From NCBI GenBank assembly GCA_035638575.1, contig DASQZT010000019.1, positions 1-64,000 of the forward strand: a DNA stretch of 64,000 nt, in the 5' to 3' direction. The position numbers and the translations under genes were made by a program. The notes under the pieces were generated by a model. The model had not been told where the DNA came from. It searched no databases and saw only the letters and a list, made by a program, of their open reading frames with translations. Origin of the DNA: DASQZT01 sp035638575 (GTDB taxonomy: Bacteria; Acidobacteriota; Terriglobia; Bryobacterales; Bryobacteraceae). Of the stretch, positions 52,228 to 61,639 are shown one piece after another. Every line of letters begins with the position of its first letter. Position 1 is the stretch's first letter.

Positions 52228-54030
52228 CTACTGCACGTCCGTGACGCGCCCGTCGATGAAGGTGATCTTCATGGACGGGTACACGTAGATCTTCTTGGCT
52301 CCGAGGTCGGCCGTCTCCCTCGGATTGCCCATGGCGCGTTCCACGTCGGCGATGGACATGCCCAGCGAGATGCTGGTGGTGGGAGCGGCGGGAGCGGCGG
52401 GAGCCTCGTTGACCACGTCCTGCTCGGCCCGGTTGGCTTCATTCGCCGCCTGGTTGATCTCGGAGGCGACATTGTCATCCGGCTTCACCTGGGCGGCAAA
52501 GGGAGCGTTGGTGGGAGCGCCCGCGGCGGTAGCCGGCATCTGGGGCAGGCCTCCCTGGCCCTGCTTCGACTGAAGGTCGCCCAATCCCCGGTCGATGGTG
52601 GCGCGCATCTGGTTCTGCATCTCCTGCAGATCGTTCAATGCGACCTGGACCTGGCTGCCCTTCCGGCAATCCGGGCCCTTGCTGGCCAATACCACGACGT
52701 TGGCATACGGCGAATTCTGCTGCGGCGGCGCGTTCATCTGGATCACGTCGCCTTCGGTCAGCGGGCAGCCCATGCCTCCGTCGGCCACCTGCAAGCCGCT
52801 GGAAACGACGAAGACGTGCGGGCCATTGCCGCTGAACAGAGGGGGCGGGCCATTGGCGGCGCCCTGCTGCATTCCCTGTTCGGCCCTCTCCTGGTCCAAC
52901 TGGCGGCGGACCTCATCCGAGATGGCCTGCTTCACATCCGGAGTCATCGCCACCTGGCCGCCCGGAGGCGGATAGGCCTGCGCATTGGCCGCCGCGGCCA
53001 CGCGCGCCTGGTAAGCTTCTTCCAGGGTGGCGGAGAGCAGGAAGTCCGTCAACCAGAAGGCCGGGCCGGCGTACACCGGGTAGGGAGTGAAGTAGGCGCC
53101 GTAATACCCGTACCACGGGCTGCCGCCCCAACCCCAACTGTAGGCCACGGGCCGAGCCCAAGGGTTGTAAGCCCAGGTGTAGAACGCCGGCCGGTAATAG
53201 AAGGTCGGCGTGTAGACGGCGAAACTGACGCCGCCCCAGACCCACGGCCGGTAAACCCGCGCGTAGCTCCGGCCGCCCACGACGTACGTCCGCTGGACGT
53301 AGGTGACGTTGTTGACCACCAGCGGCCGCTGGACGTATCCGTAGCCGCCGCGAGTGTTCGCCACCACCACCCGCCCGCCGGGCCGCACCACTTCGACGCG
53401 CCGGATGCCGTCCGGAGCGTGGTGGATGACGGCTCCCCCCGGGGTGTGGACTTCGCGGATCTGGCCGCCGGCGTCGCGGTGGATTTCGCCGCCGCTGCGC
53501 GTGCGAACGACCTGAGCGCCGCTGTATCCTCCGGGCTGCGTGTTGCGCCCGGTGTAGACGCCAGAACCCGAGTTGCCCGGCCGCACGGAATTGCCGGGGG
53601 TCTGGCCGCCAAACTGGCGGGGCTGGTTGCCAGGGGTTACATTGTGCGGCACGTTGGTGTTCTGGCCGCCGGGGGTCACATTGTGCGGCACGTTGCCGTT
53701 CTGGCCGCCAGGCTGTCCGCCCGGATTCGGGTTCCCGCTGGTCGGGTGAGTGGCGTTCTGACCGCCGTACTGCCGCGGCGAATTGGAGTTCTGTGGAGGC
53801 TGATTGCCGGACGGGGTGGCGACGTGGGGAGTCTGGGGTGTCTGATGGGTGGTGCTCTGATTGGAAGGCGGCGTGGACGATTGATGATTGCCGCCGGAGG
53901 GCGCGCTTTGGTGGTGCGCCGGAGGCGCCTTATGCTCCGTTTTCTTCTTGTCGTCTTGTGCATTCAGCAAGCAAGCGAATGCCAGCGACAGCGCGACAGT
54001 CACGGTCCCGATACGTGAAGATAATTTCAT
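52228..54030 (-). CDS. Exported low-complexity protein with a BamE-like C-terminal segment
   Basis: 600 residues from the ATG at 54030 (GGAGA seven bases upstream). Signal peptide 1-24 (to LLNAQD), then about 130 residues rich in Asn, Gly, Pro, Gln and His, with NVTPG/PGGQN repeats. Next comes a segment with HRDAGGQIREVHTPGG and VNNVTYVQRTYVVGGRSYAR, a Trp/Tyr-rich part (about 220-275, with YSWGWGGSPWYGYYGAYF), an Ala/Gln-rich helical region, and a final SLGMSIADVERAMGNPRETA with KIYVYPSMKITFIDGRVTDV that resembles SmpA/BamE-like repeats. Cell-envelope location is likely. Function unknown; related proteins occur in other Acidobacteria (from memory). Confidence 0.65.
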   Translation of the reverse strand: MKLSSRIGTVTVALSLAFACLLNAQDDKKKTEHKAPPAHHQSAPSGGNHQSSTPPSNQSTTHQTPQTPHVATPSGNQPPQNSNSPRQYGGQNATHPTSGNPNPGGQPGGQNGNVPHNVTPGGQNTNVPHNVTPGNQPRQFGGQTPGNSVRPGNSGSGVYTGRNTQPGGYSGAQVVRTRSGGEIHRDAGGQIREVHTPGGAVIHHAPDGIRRVEVVRPGGRVVVANTRGGYGYVQRPLVVNNVTYVQRTYVVGGRSYARVYRPWVWGGVSFAVYTPTFYYRPAFYTWAYNPWARPVAYSWGWGGSPWYGYYGAYFTPYPVYAGPAFWLTDFLLSATLEEAYQARVAAAANAQAYPPPGGQVAMTPDVKQAISDEVRRQLDQERAEQGMQQGAANGPPPLFSGNGPHVFVVSSGLQVADGGMGCPLTEGDVIQMNAPPQQNSPYANVVVLASKGPDCRKGSQVQVALNDLQEMQNQMRATIDRGLGDLQSKQGQGGLPQMPATAAGAPTNAPFAAQVKPDDNVASEINQAANEANRAEQDVVNEAPAAPAAPTTSISLGMSIADVERAMGNPRETADLGAKKIYVYPSMKITFIDGRVTDVQ

Positions 54031-54175
54031 AAATTTTCTCCGCCGGCCCCGGCCCTGGCAGGGGCACAGCCCAACCTTACAACTTCCGGGGGCCCGATTC
54101 AAGCGAGCCCCGATAAACTCATAGAGGCACGCGAGGGCCAAAGGGTTTCGAGCGGCAAGCGGAGCAGTACCACTC

Positions 54176-56926
54176 CTACTTCCGCACCTCCGACTCGATA
54201 GCTTCCAACTCCTTGCCGGCTTCGGACCAGTGGCCCTGGGCCGCCAGTTCGCGATAGCGCCGCAGGTGCTCGCGGATGCGGTCGAGCCGCGGATCGGCGG
54301 AGGCGGCCGCGGATGGGCTTGGCGGCGGCTGGCCGGGGGCGGGCGCGGGCGCCGCGGTGGCCTGCTGCACCAATTGTTGCGCGCCGCTCGAAAGCTGGGC
54401 CAGCGCCTGCTCGTACGTGTCGGTGTAGATCAGGCGATTGCCCACCGCCAGCACGATCTTCTTCAACTGCGGCATGCGGGCTTCGGTGGCCTGAATGTAG
54501 ATGGGGTCCACGTACAGGAACGTGTTGGCCACCGGCAGGACCAGCGTCTGGCCGCGCAGCACCTGCGAGCCTTGCTGGTTCCACAGCGTCAGGTCCTTCG
54601 AAATCGTTTGGTCCTGGTTGATCCGCGCGGCGATCTGCATAGGTCCGAAGATCAACTCCTGCTTGGAGAGCAGCAGCACCACCAGGTCGCCCAGGTATTC
54701 GCCGTCGCAGCGGGCCACCATCATGCCGATCAGGTTGTCCTTGGTGCGCGGAGTGAACGGCACCAGCAGCAGGAACTCGGGCTTGTCCGCCCCGGGCACG
54801 GTGGAAATAACGTAGGACGGTTCCACGGGTTCGGTGCCGCCGCCCTGGCTGGTGGCGTGCCGCGCCAGGTCCCACAGATCCTCCTTGTTATAGAACGACT
54901 GCGGATCGAGCATGTGGTAGGTGCGGTAGATCTCGGCCTGGATTTTGAACAGCGTCTCGGGGTAGCGCGCGTGCGCCCGCAAATCGGGAGGCATCTCCGA
55001 CGCGGGGTGAAACAGGTCGGGGAACAGCTTCTGGTAGGCCGCGATGATGGGATCGTCGGGCGCGAAGATGTACAGTCGCGTCTCGCCGTCGTAGGCGTCC
55101 ACGGTGGCCTTCACCGCGTTGCGGATGTAGTTGATGCGCCCGATTTCGCTGGTCTCGACGGCGCGCGAGTAGGGGTGGGCTTCCGAGGTGGTGTAACCGT
55201 CGACCATCCAGACCAGGCGGCCGCTGGCGGTGATTACCAGGTACGGGTCCTTGTCCCACGCGAGGAACCCGGCCAGCGTTTCGAGCCGCTCGCGCACGCG
55301 GCGGTTGATCATCATGCGGCTGTTGGCGGTGAAGTAGTCGGTGAGGAGGATGTTGGGCTCGCCTTCGACGATCGCCGCCGCGGTGCGCATGAGGAACGAC
55401 GAAATCGGGAACCCGCCCTTGCCTTCGTACCGCGCGCGGACATTCTGCTCGCCCGAGGGGTAGTTGAACTCCTCTTGGGCGGTGTTGACGAATACGGGCT
55501 CGTGAGTGCGCTCGCCGTAGTAGATCTCGGGCCGGGTGAGCTTCAGGCTGCTGGTCTTGACCACCGGCGGCGCGTTGTCGATGAGCAGGACGGGGAGTCC
55601 GTCGGTGGTCATCTGGCTGACCTCCGCCAGCACCACGCCGTAGCCGTGGGTGTAGATGAATCCGGGATTGATCCAACTGGCGCGGGCCGAAGGGAGCTGC
55701 GAGATATCCAGCTCGCGCGGCGCCAGGAGGACCTGTCGGTACTGGCCGTCGATGTTGTAGCGGTCCACGTCGCTGTCGTTGAAGACGTAATAGGGGCGCA
55801 GGGCCTGGATCTGGGTGATGGTGTCGTGGAAGGCGCGCCACTCCCACAGCCGCACGTTATCCAGCAGCGGCTTGTTGGCGGTGACGCTGATGGAGGCATC
55901 CGGCTGGGCCTTGAATTCTATTTCGCGCACGCGCGCTTCCAGGCCGAAGGCGCTGCGCGTGGCGTGAATATGGGTGTCGATGTAGGGCCGCTCGAGGGAA
56001 ATCTCGTTGGGGCTCACGTATAGGGCGGACACGGCGGCCGGCACGATATAGGAGACCAGCAGGGCCAGCGCCATGCAGGCGGCCAGCAGCCAGCGCTTCA
56101 TCCACACGAGCACGCAGGCGGCCAGGGACGCGGCGATGAGGAGCCATTGGAGGGGCAGGCCGATGTACCAATCCACGTAGTCGACGCCCACCAGAAAACT
56201 GCCATGCTCGTTGTAGACCATTTCGTAGCGCGCCAGGAAAAAGCGGACGGCCATGGCCAGCAGCAGCATCACCGCGGCGCCGCGCAGGAAGCGCGATTCC
56301 AGGCCGCCTTCCAGCCGGAAGACGGTGGGGTCGAGCTGGCCGGCTTCGCGAAGCTCGGGCAGGCGATAGCGCAGTTGCCAGGCCCGCGCGCCGATCCAGT
56401 AAAGCAGGATACAGAAAATGACTACGGCCAGCACGTAACCGCGCAGCAGCCCGTACATCGGCAGATCGAAGAGATAGAAGGAAAGCGGCTTGCCGAAAAC
56501 CGTATCGTGCCAGCCCGCGGTGGCGGCCGGCAAACCGCGGGAGCCGGCGAACCGGACGACGGTCCAGGTATCGATCGAGGAAGCCGAGATCAGGTACGCC
56601 AGCAGCAGCAGGGCCAAGCCGGAAATGCGGGTGTAGATCCGGTGCTCGCCGAGTGACGTGCCGGCGAACTTGAGCGCCCGCGCGTGGGCAATCCACAGGG
56701 CGGCGAACGCCAGCAGGGTGGCGGCGGCCACCGGCGCGACGCTGTAATACAGCATGCTCAGCCACGTATTGAACTGGCCGAGCTCCTTCCACCATTGGAT
56801 TTCGATGGCGTATGCGGCCAGCGAGCGCACGCCGAAGAGCAGCACGAGCAGGATGACAGCGAGAGTGATGAGGGTAGCGGGGGAGCGAAACGAACGGCGC
56901 CCGGGTTCGATTTGATAGCGGGCCAT
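54176..56926 (-). CDS. UPF0182 family membrane protein
   Basis: 916 residues. Seven predicted membrane helices in the first ~330 residues (for example LITLAVILLVLLFGVRSLAA and WLLAACMALALLVSYIVPAA), then a large extracytoplasmic domain with the family signatures YIDTHIHATRSAFGLE, WRAFHDTITQIQALRPYYVF, NPGFIYTHGYGVVLAEVSQM, DNAPPVVKTSSLKLTRPEIY and SRAVETSEIGRINYIRNAVK. A Pro/Ala-rich linker and a short helical tail end the protein. The family is widespread in Actinobacteria, Cyanobacteria and others; its role is unknown, with an envelope or cell-wall link often suspected. Confidence 0.92.
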   Translation of the reverse strand: MARYQIEPGRRSFRSPATLITLAVILLVLLFGVRSLAAYAIEIQWWKELGQFNTWLSMLYYSVAPVAAATLLAFAALWIAHARALKFAGTSLGEHRIYTRISGLALLLLAYLISASSIDTWTVVRFAGSRGLPAATAGWHDTVFGKPLSFYLFDLPMYGLLRGYVLAVVIFCILLYWIGARAWQLRYRLPELREAGQLDPTVFRLEGGLESRFLRGAAVMLLLAMAVRFFLARYEMVYNEHGSFLVGVDYVDWYIGLPLQWLLIAASLAACVLVWMKRWLLAACMALALLVSYIVPAAVSALYVSPNEISLERPYIDTHIHATRSAFGLEARVREIEFKAQPDASISVTANKPLLDNVRLWEWRAFHDTITQIQALRPYYVFNDSDVDRYNIDGQYRQVLLAPRELDISQLPSARASWINPGFIYTHGYGVVLAEVSQMTTDGLPVLLIDNAPPVVKTSSLKLTRPEIYYGERTHEPVFVNTAQEEFNYPSGEQNVRARYEGKGGFPISSFLMRTAAAIVEGEPNILLTDYFTANSRMMINRRVRERLETLAGFLAWDKDPYLVITASGRLVWMVDGYTTSEAHPYSRAVETSEIGRINYIRNAVKATVDAYDGETRLYIFAPDDPIIAAYQKLFPDLFHPASEMPPDLRAHARYPETLFKIQAEIYRTYHMLDPQSFYNKEDLWDLARHATSQGGGTEPVEPSYVISTVPGADKPEFLLLVPFTPRTKDNLIGMMVARCDGEYLGDLVVLLLSKQELIFGPMQIAARINQDQTISKDLTLWNQQGSQVLRGQTLVLPVANTFLYVDPIYIQATEARMPQLKKIVLAVGNRLIYTDTYEQALAQLSSGAQQLVQQATAAPAPAPGQPPPSPSAAASADPRLDRIREHLRRYRELAAQGHWSEAGKELEAIESEVRK

Positions 56927-57144
56927 GTCCCAAGGGTAGCACCGCGTCCAGGACTAAGAGATCCGGTCGTGCTTCATTGGAGCGCGTTTGGCTGGTGGCC
57001 AGCCGCGAATTCGCCAGGCGCGGCGGCCACCAAAGGAGCCCCTGTCCCCAACCTTCCCAGTACCGATTCTGGTACGTATCCGGTACAATTGCCGTGCTTT
57101 GGCACTCGCCCGCCGGCTCCCGCCCATGCGATAAATGCCTTGTG

Positions 57145-57408
57145 ATGGAGCAGGACGTGAAATTCCGCGAGATGGCGCTGGTTTGCGAATGTGGCCACGC
57201 CCCCGTCCGGTTGAGGTCGGTAGGGTTCACCGCCGAGTACGAGCTTGTGATTCACTGGAAGTGCCTCGTCTGTGGGAAGCGGGTCTACGTGGTCAAACCG
57301 CTGGCCGATTGCTGCCGGGAGTGCCCGGAGGACGAAGGCGCGCCGCCGGATCCCAAGGCCGATGACGCCGTCTTTCTGCACCAGATGGGCATCCGGTTCG
57401 AGCCGTAG
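57145..57408 (+). CDS. Small cysteine-rich protein, putative zinc ribbon
   Basis: 87 residues from the ATG at 57145. Cys residues are arranged as C-x-C (14, 16), C-x2-C (40, 43) and CC-x2-C (56, 57, 60), enough for one or two Zn sites; CGHAPVRLRSVGFTAEYEL and IHWKCLVCGKRVYVVKPLAD give a zinc-ribbon feel. No known family. The start is not supported by a strong ribosome binding site, and the frame is open further upstream. It precedes the GH3 gene by 43 bases. Confidence 0.5.
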   Translation: MEQDVKFREMALVCECGHAPVRLRSVGFTAEYELVIHWKCLVCGKRVYVVKPLADCCRECPEDEGAPPDPKADDAVFLHQMGIRFEP

Positions 57409-57451
57409 GACGCCCAACCTTCCCTGGCGCGCTTTCGGCTACCATACGCTC

Positions 57452-59623
57452 ATGCAGCACAAACCGCGGCTGGCTGTGTGCGCGCCGTTCCTGATGCTAT
57501 TGGGAATGAGCGCCGCCCGGGCGCAATACCAATACCCGTTTCAAAATCCCGGCCTGGCGAGCGAAGAGCGAGTCGACAATCTCGTCTCGCTGATGGCGAT
57601 CGAGGAGAAGATCGCATGCCTCGGCACGAATCCTGGCGTGCCGCGGCTGGGAGTCCGCGGCACGGGCCACGTGGAAGGCTTGCACGGCCTGGCGCTGGGC
57701 GGTCCGGGCGGGTGGGGCAGGCCCACGCCGATCGCCACGACGCAGTTCGCCCAGGCGATCGGCATGGGCGAAACGTGGGACACGGAGCTGATCCGGCAGG
57801 CGGGAGGCGTCGAAGGATTCGAGACGCGCTACATCAACCAGAGCGAGAGATTCCATCGCGGCTCGCTGGTGGTGCGGGCGCCCAACGCCGACCTGGGCCG
57901 CGACCCGCGCTGGGGCAGAACCGAAGAGTGCTTCGGCGAGGACCCGTTTTTCAACGGCAAGATGGTGGTCGCCATGGTGAAAGGGCTGCAGGGCGACGAT
58001 CCCAAATACTGGCTCACGGCTTCGCTGATGAAGCACTTCCTGGCGAACAGCAACGAGAACGGCCGCGGCGGATCGTCGTCCGATTTCGACGCGCGCCTGC
58101 TCTACGAATACTATTCGGTGCCGTTCCGCATGGGCGTTGTGGAAGGCGGATCGCGCGCCTACATGGCCGCATACAACGCCATGAACGGCATCCCCATGAC
58201 CGCCAACCCCATCCTGAGAAACATCACCATGAAGCAGTGGGGGCTGGACGGCATCATCTGCACCGACGCCGGCTCCCTGCGCAACATGATCAACCTGCAC
58301 AAGTACTACAAGACCCTGGCGGAGGGCGCGGCGGGAGCGGTGAAGGCGGGAATCAACCAATTCCTGGAGGCGGCCAACGTCTACCGCCCGGCGGTGCAGG
58401 AGGCGCTGAAGCTGAACCTGCTCACCGAACAAGACATCGACGACGTGATCAAAGGCGAATTCCGCGTCATGATCAAGCTCGGGCTCCTCGACCCGCCGGA
58501 GATGGTGAAGTACGCCGCCATCAAGGGCGACGAAGACGCCTGGAAGATCGGCAACCACAGGGACGTCGCGAAGCAGGTAGCGCTCGAATCCATCGTGCTG
58601 CTGAAGAACACCGGCGGCCTGCTCCCCCTGAAGCAGGCGGCGCTCAAATCCATCGCGATCGTGGGCCCGCGCGCGGACCAGGTCAACCTGGACTGGTACA
58701 GCGGCACGCCGCCGTACGTCGTCACTCCGCTGAAAGCCATCGAGGACAAGCTCGGCGCCGGCATTGCCGTCAACTACGCCGCCAACAACGACGAGGATGC
58801 GGCGGTGAAGGCCGCCAAAGCGTCGGACGTGGCGGTGGTCTTCGTGGGCAACCATCCCACGTGCGACGCCCCGTGGGCCAGGTGCCCCACGGACAGTGAC
58901 GGCAAAGAAGCCATGGACCGCAGGGCCATCAACCTGGAGCAGGAAGAGCTGGTCAAGCAGATTTGCGCGGCGAATCCGAAGACCGTAGTGGTGCTGCTGG
59001 CCAACTTTCCGTTCGCCATCCCGTGGACCCAGCAGAACATCCCGGCTATCCTGCACATGACGCACAACGCCCAGGAGGAAGGGACCGCCATCGCGGAGGT
59101 GCTGTTCGGCGATTACAATCCCGCCGGGCGCCTGGTGCAGACGTGGCCCAGGTCCATCGACCAGGTGCCGGAGATGATGGACTACAACATCCGGCACGGA
59201 CGGACCTACATGTACTTCAAAGGCGAGCCGCTCTATCCGTTCGGCTACGGGCTGAGTTACACCACGTTCCAATATTCCAACCTGAAGCTCAGCGCGCCCG
59301 GATTGAAGAAGGACGGCGAGGTGACCGTGAGCGTCGATGTGAGGAATACCGGCAGCCGCAAGGGAGACGAAGTGGTGCAACTGTACGTGAAGCACATGAA
59401 TTCCCAGGTGGACCGGCCGGCCGAGGAGCTGAAGGGCTTCCGCCGGGTGACGATCCTGCCCAGGGAAACCAAGACGGTTCAGATCCCGGTGAAGGCGGCG
59501 GACCTGGCGTATTGGGACGAAAAACAGAACCGCTTCGTGGTGGAGGAAGACCAGGTGAAGATCATGGTGGGCGCCTCTTCGGCGGATCGGAAGCTGGAAC
59601 AGACGATCCGCGTGGCGCAGTAG
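57452..59623 (+). CDS. Exported GH3 beta-glucosidase-like enzyme
   Basis: 723 residues with a signal peptide (1-24, to SAARAQ). GH3 layout: N-terminal barrel (HVEGLHGLALGG, APNADLGRDPRWGRTEECFG and ASLMKHFLANSNENGRG), nucleophile Asp272 in GIICTDAGS, the alpha/beta sandwich (ALESIVLLKNTGGLLPLKQA) and a fibronectin III-like end (VSVDVRNTGSRKGDEVVQLY). The full domain set and nucleophile are intact, so it should hydrolyse beta-glucosides or xylosides. It acts outside the cytoplasm. The next genes are an ECF sigma factor pair, not necessarily linked. Confidence 0.93.
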   Translation: MQHKPRLAVCAPFLMLLGMSAARAQYQYPFQNPGLASEERVDNLVSLMAIEEKIACLGTNPGVPRLGVRGTGHVEGLHGLALGGPGGWGRPTPIATTQFAQAIGMGETWDTELIRQAGGVEGFETRYINQSERFHRGSLVVRAPNADLGRDPRWGRTEECFGEDPFFNGKMVVAMVKGLQGDDPKYWLTASLMKHFLANSNENGRGGSSSDFDARLLYEYYSVPFRMGVVEGGSRAYMAAYNAMNGIPMTANPILRNITMKQWGLDGIICTDAGSLRNMINLHKYYKTLAEGAAGAVKAGINQFLEAANVYRPAVQEALKLNLLTEQDIDDVIKGEFRVMIKLGLLDPPEMVKYAAIKGDEDAWKIGNHRDVAKQVALESIVLLKNTGGLLPLKQAALKSIAIVGPRADQVNLDWYSGTPPYVVTPLKAIEDKLGAGIAVNYAANNDEDAAVKAAKASDVAVVFVGNHPTCDAPWARCPTDSDGKEAMDRRAINLEQEELVKQICAANPKTVVVLLANFPFAIPWTQQNIPAILHMTHNAQEEGTAIAEVLFGDYNPAGRLVQTWPRSIDQVPEMMDYNIRHGRTYMYFKGEPLYPFGYGLSYTTFQYSNLKLSAPGLKKDGEVTVSVDVRNTGSRKGDEVVQLYVKHMNSQVDRPAEELKGFRRVTILPRETKTVQIPVKAADLAYWDEKQNRFVVEEDQVKIMVGASSADRKLEQTIRVAQ

Positions 59624-59695
59624 GGGGCACGGCGGGCCCCAGGCTGTTGGAGTACATCGATTCCTTTTCCCACCATCTGGTAATACTGTTCAGAC

Positions 59696-60241
59696 ATGGG
59701 AAAAGCGCCCGAGCACGATCTTCACGACGCCCGCCGGGGCAAGGAAGCAGCGTTGCTGCGGCTCTTCGACGATCACCACCTTCCGCTCTTCCGCTACGCC
59801 TGGCGGCTTACGGGCTCGACGGCCGATGCCGAGGATATCGTACAGGAATGCTTTCTGGCGCTGCTGCGGCCGGACTGCAGCTTCGATCCGGCGCGCACGG
59901 CGATCCGCACCTATCTCTTCGGCGCAGTCCGCAACCAGTCGCTGAATCGCCTGCGGCGGCGGGAGCAGGGTGTGGCGGCGGAATCGACGGATCATCGCAC
60001 GCCGGAAACCGAGGCGCTGCGCGGGGAAACGGCAGAGGCCGTGGCGAACGCCATCGCCGGGCTTCCGGAGGCGCAGCGCGAGGTGCTGCTGCTGGCGCAC
60101 TACGAACAACTGTCGCTGGCGGAAATCGCGGAGATCATGCAGTTGGAAGTCACCGCGGTAAAGTCGCGGCTGCAGAGGGCGCGCGCCACGTTGAGAGAAA
60201 CCCTGGCGGCTTATGCGCCGCGGACGGAGCGGACCATATGA
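59696..60241 (+). CDS. ECF-type RNA polymerase sigma factor
   Basis: 181 residues. Region 2: LFDDHHLPLFRYAWRLTGST then ADAEDIVQECFLALL; region 4: LPEAQREVLLLAHYEQLSLA, EIAEIMQLEVTAVKSRLQRA. The usual ~180-residue length is kept. The following gene overlaps by four bases and encodes a membrane protein that may be its anti-sigma partner. No recognisable own-promoter motif was seen in the 72-base gap before it. Confidence 0.92.
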   Translation: MGKAPEHDLHDARRGKEAALLRLFDDHHLPLFRYAWRLTGSTADAEDIVQECFLALLRPDCSFDPARTAIRTYLFGAVRNQSLNRLRRREQGVAAESTDHRTPETEALRGETAEAVANAIAGLPEAQREVLLLAHYEQLSLAEIAEIMQLEVTAVKSRLQRARATLRETLAAYAPRTERTI

Positions 60242-60795
60242 ACGACACTGAACTCGATCGATTGTTGGATACCTGGGAAGCGCCCGCGCCGCCGCCATCC
60301 ATGCGGGAGGGCTTGCGGGTGCGATGTCCGCGGGCCAAACGGCGGAGATTCCCTCGGCCGCTGCGATGGGTGCTGGTGATTGCCGCCGCGACGGCTACGT
60401 TGGCCATCGGCATGGAGCAGAACGGCGAAAATTCCTGGGACTTCCGGCTCCTCCGCGTCCTGAACCGGCTGTACGAAGGTTTTATGCAGGGGCTCGAAGC
60501 CCGGCAGGCAGCCAGCATAAAGGCCCGGATCCGGCAATCCGAACCCAAGGTCTATGTCGATGGGCAGTTGGTTGCGCCGCTGGAGTATGGCCCTGCCGGC
60601 AGGATGGATGTGCAAGTGCCCGGAGAAGGCGCGTACTCCATTATTTCGTATCCAGGACTGGCCGGGTGGGTCGAAGCCGGTCATTTCCACGGCAACGCGA
60701 TCGAGTTTCAGGCGGGCAGCAAACAGGTTCGCATCGAATGCAACAAGCCGATTGTCGATTCCGATCGTCCGGTCTTCGCCAGGCGCCGGCCGTGA
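60238..60795 (+). CDS. Putative anti-sigma factor / membrane protein
   Basis: 185 residues, ATGA overlap with the sigma factor. A short cytoplasmic N-terminus (about 1-42) with LDRLLDTWEAPAPPPSMREG, one membrane helix (LRWVLVIAAATATLAIGMEQ, 43-62), and a periplasmic domain with KVYVDGQLVAPLEYGPAGRM and GAYSIISYPGLAGW. The HxxxCxxC zinc anti-sigma motif is absent, so it is not a ZAS protein. Anti-sigma function is inferred only from position and topology. Confidence 0.6.
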   Translation: MNDTELDRLLDTWEAPAPPPSMREGLRVRCPRAKRRRFPRPLRWVLVIAAATATLAIGMEQNGENSWDFRLLRVLNRLYEGFMQGLEARQAASIKARIRQSEPKVYVDGQLVAPLEYGPAGRMDVQVPGEGAYSIISYPGLAGWVEAGHFHGNAIEFQAGSKQVRIECNKPIVDSDRPVFARRRP

Positions 60796-60814
60796 GGCCC
60801 ACTATACTCAAAAT

Positions 60815-61639
60815 GTGCCCGGCCTGCTCTACGTGGTGGCCACGCCCATCGGCAACCTGGAAGACATCACCTACCGCGCGGTGCGCGTGCTGCGCGAGGC
60901 GGACCTCATCGCTTGCGAGGACACGCGCCAGACGCGCAAGCTGCTGGACCACTACGGAATCCAGAAGCCCGCCATCAGCTACCACGAGCACAACGAAGCC
61001 GAGCGCAGCGAAGAACTGGCCGAGCGGCTTTGCGGGGGCGCCGTGATCGCTCTGGTCTCCGATGCGGGCATGCCGCTGGTCTCCGACCCGGGCTACCGCC
61101 TGGTGAAAGCCGCTATCGCGAACGGCGTTCCGGTGCAGCCCATTCCCGGCCCTTCGGCGGCGGTCGCGGCGCTGTCGGCTTCGGGCCTGCCCACCGACAC
61201 GTTCCGCTTCTGCGGGTTTCTGCCGGCCAAGGCGGGGCAGCGTGCCAAGGCCCTCGAACTGCTCGCCGGCGAATCGGCCACCCTGATTTTCTACGAGGCT
61301 CCGCACCGTATCGTGGAAGCGCTCGAGGCCGTCGAACAGGCTCTGGGAGCCCGGCCGGTGGTGGTGGCCCGCGAACTGACCAAAATCCACGAAGAGTTCC
61401 TGCGCGGATCTGCCGCCGAAATCCGCGCGCAACTGGCGGAGCGCGCCGCGGTCAAAGGCGAAATCACACTGCTGATCGGAAAGGCTTCGGCGCCTCCGCC
61501 CGACGATACGCCGGTAGACGAAGCAGTCGAAACGCTCATGCGCGACGGCACGCCCCGAATGGACGCCATCAAGCAGGTGGCCCGCCGCCGCGGACTTTCG
61601 AAGAGACAAGTCTATGACTTTTTGTTGCGCGAAAAATAG
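60815..61639 (+). CDS. rsmI: 16S rRNA (cytidine1402-2'-O)-methyltransferase
   Basis: 274 residues from GTG at 60815. Tetrapyrrole-methylase fold: YVVATPIGNLEDITYRAVRV, LIACEDTRQTRKLLDHYGI, ALVSDAGMPLVSDPGYRLV, PIPGPSAAVAALSASGLPTD and the RELTKIHEEFLRGSAAEIRA motif, plus the C-terminal helical domain ending SKRQVYDFLL. Modifies C1402 in the ribosomal decoding site. The next gene starts 26 bases inside its 3' end. Confidence 0.95.
   Translation: MPGLLYVVATPIGNLEDITYRAVRVLREADLIACEDTRQTRKLLDHYGIQKPAISYHEHNEAERSEELAERLCGGAVIALVSDAGMPLVSDPGYRLVKAAIANGVPVQPIPGPSAAVAALSASGLPTDTFRFCGFLPAKAGQRAKALELLAGESATLIFYEAPHRIVEALEAVEQALGARPVVVARELTKIHEEFLRGSAAEIRAQLAERAAVKGEITLLIGKASAPPPDDTPVDEAVETLMRDGTPRMDAIKQVARRRGLSKRQVYDFLLREK

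Noticed and set aside
52816..54018. A 400-codon plus-strand frame
   Set aside because: Antisense to the exported mosaic protein, which has a signal peptide and ribosome binding site.
54230..56023. A 597-codon plus-strand frame
   Set aside because: Antisense to the UPF0182 gene, whose family signatures are clear.
59624..59695. A rho-independent terminator after the GH3 gene
   Set aside because: A GC-rich stem is possible but no T-run follows.
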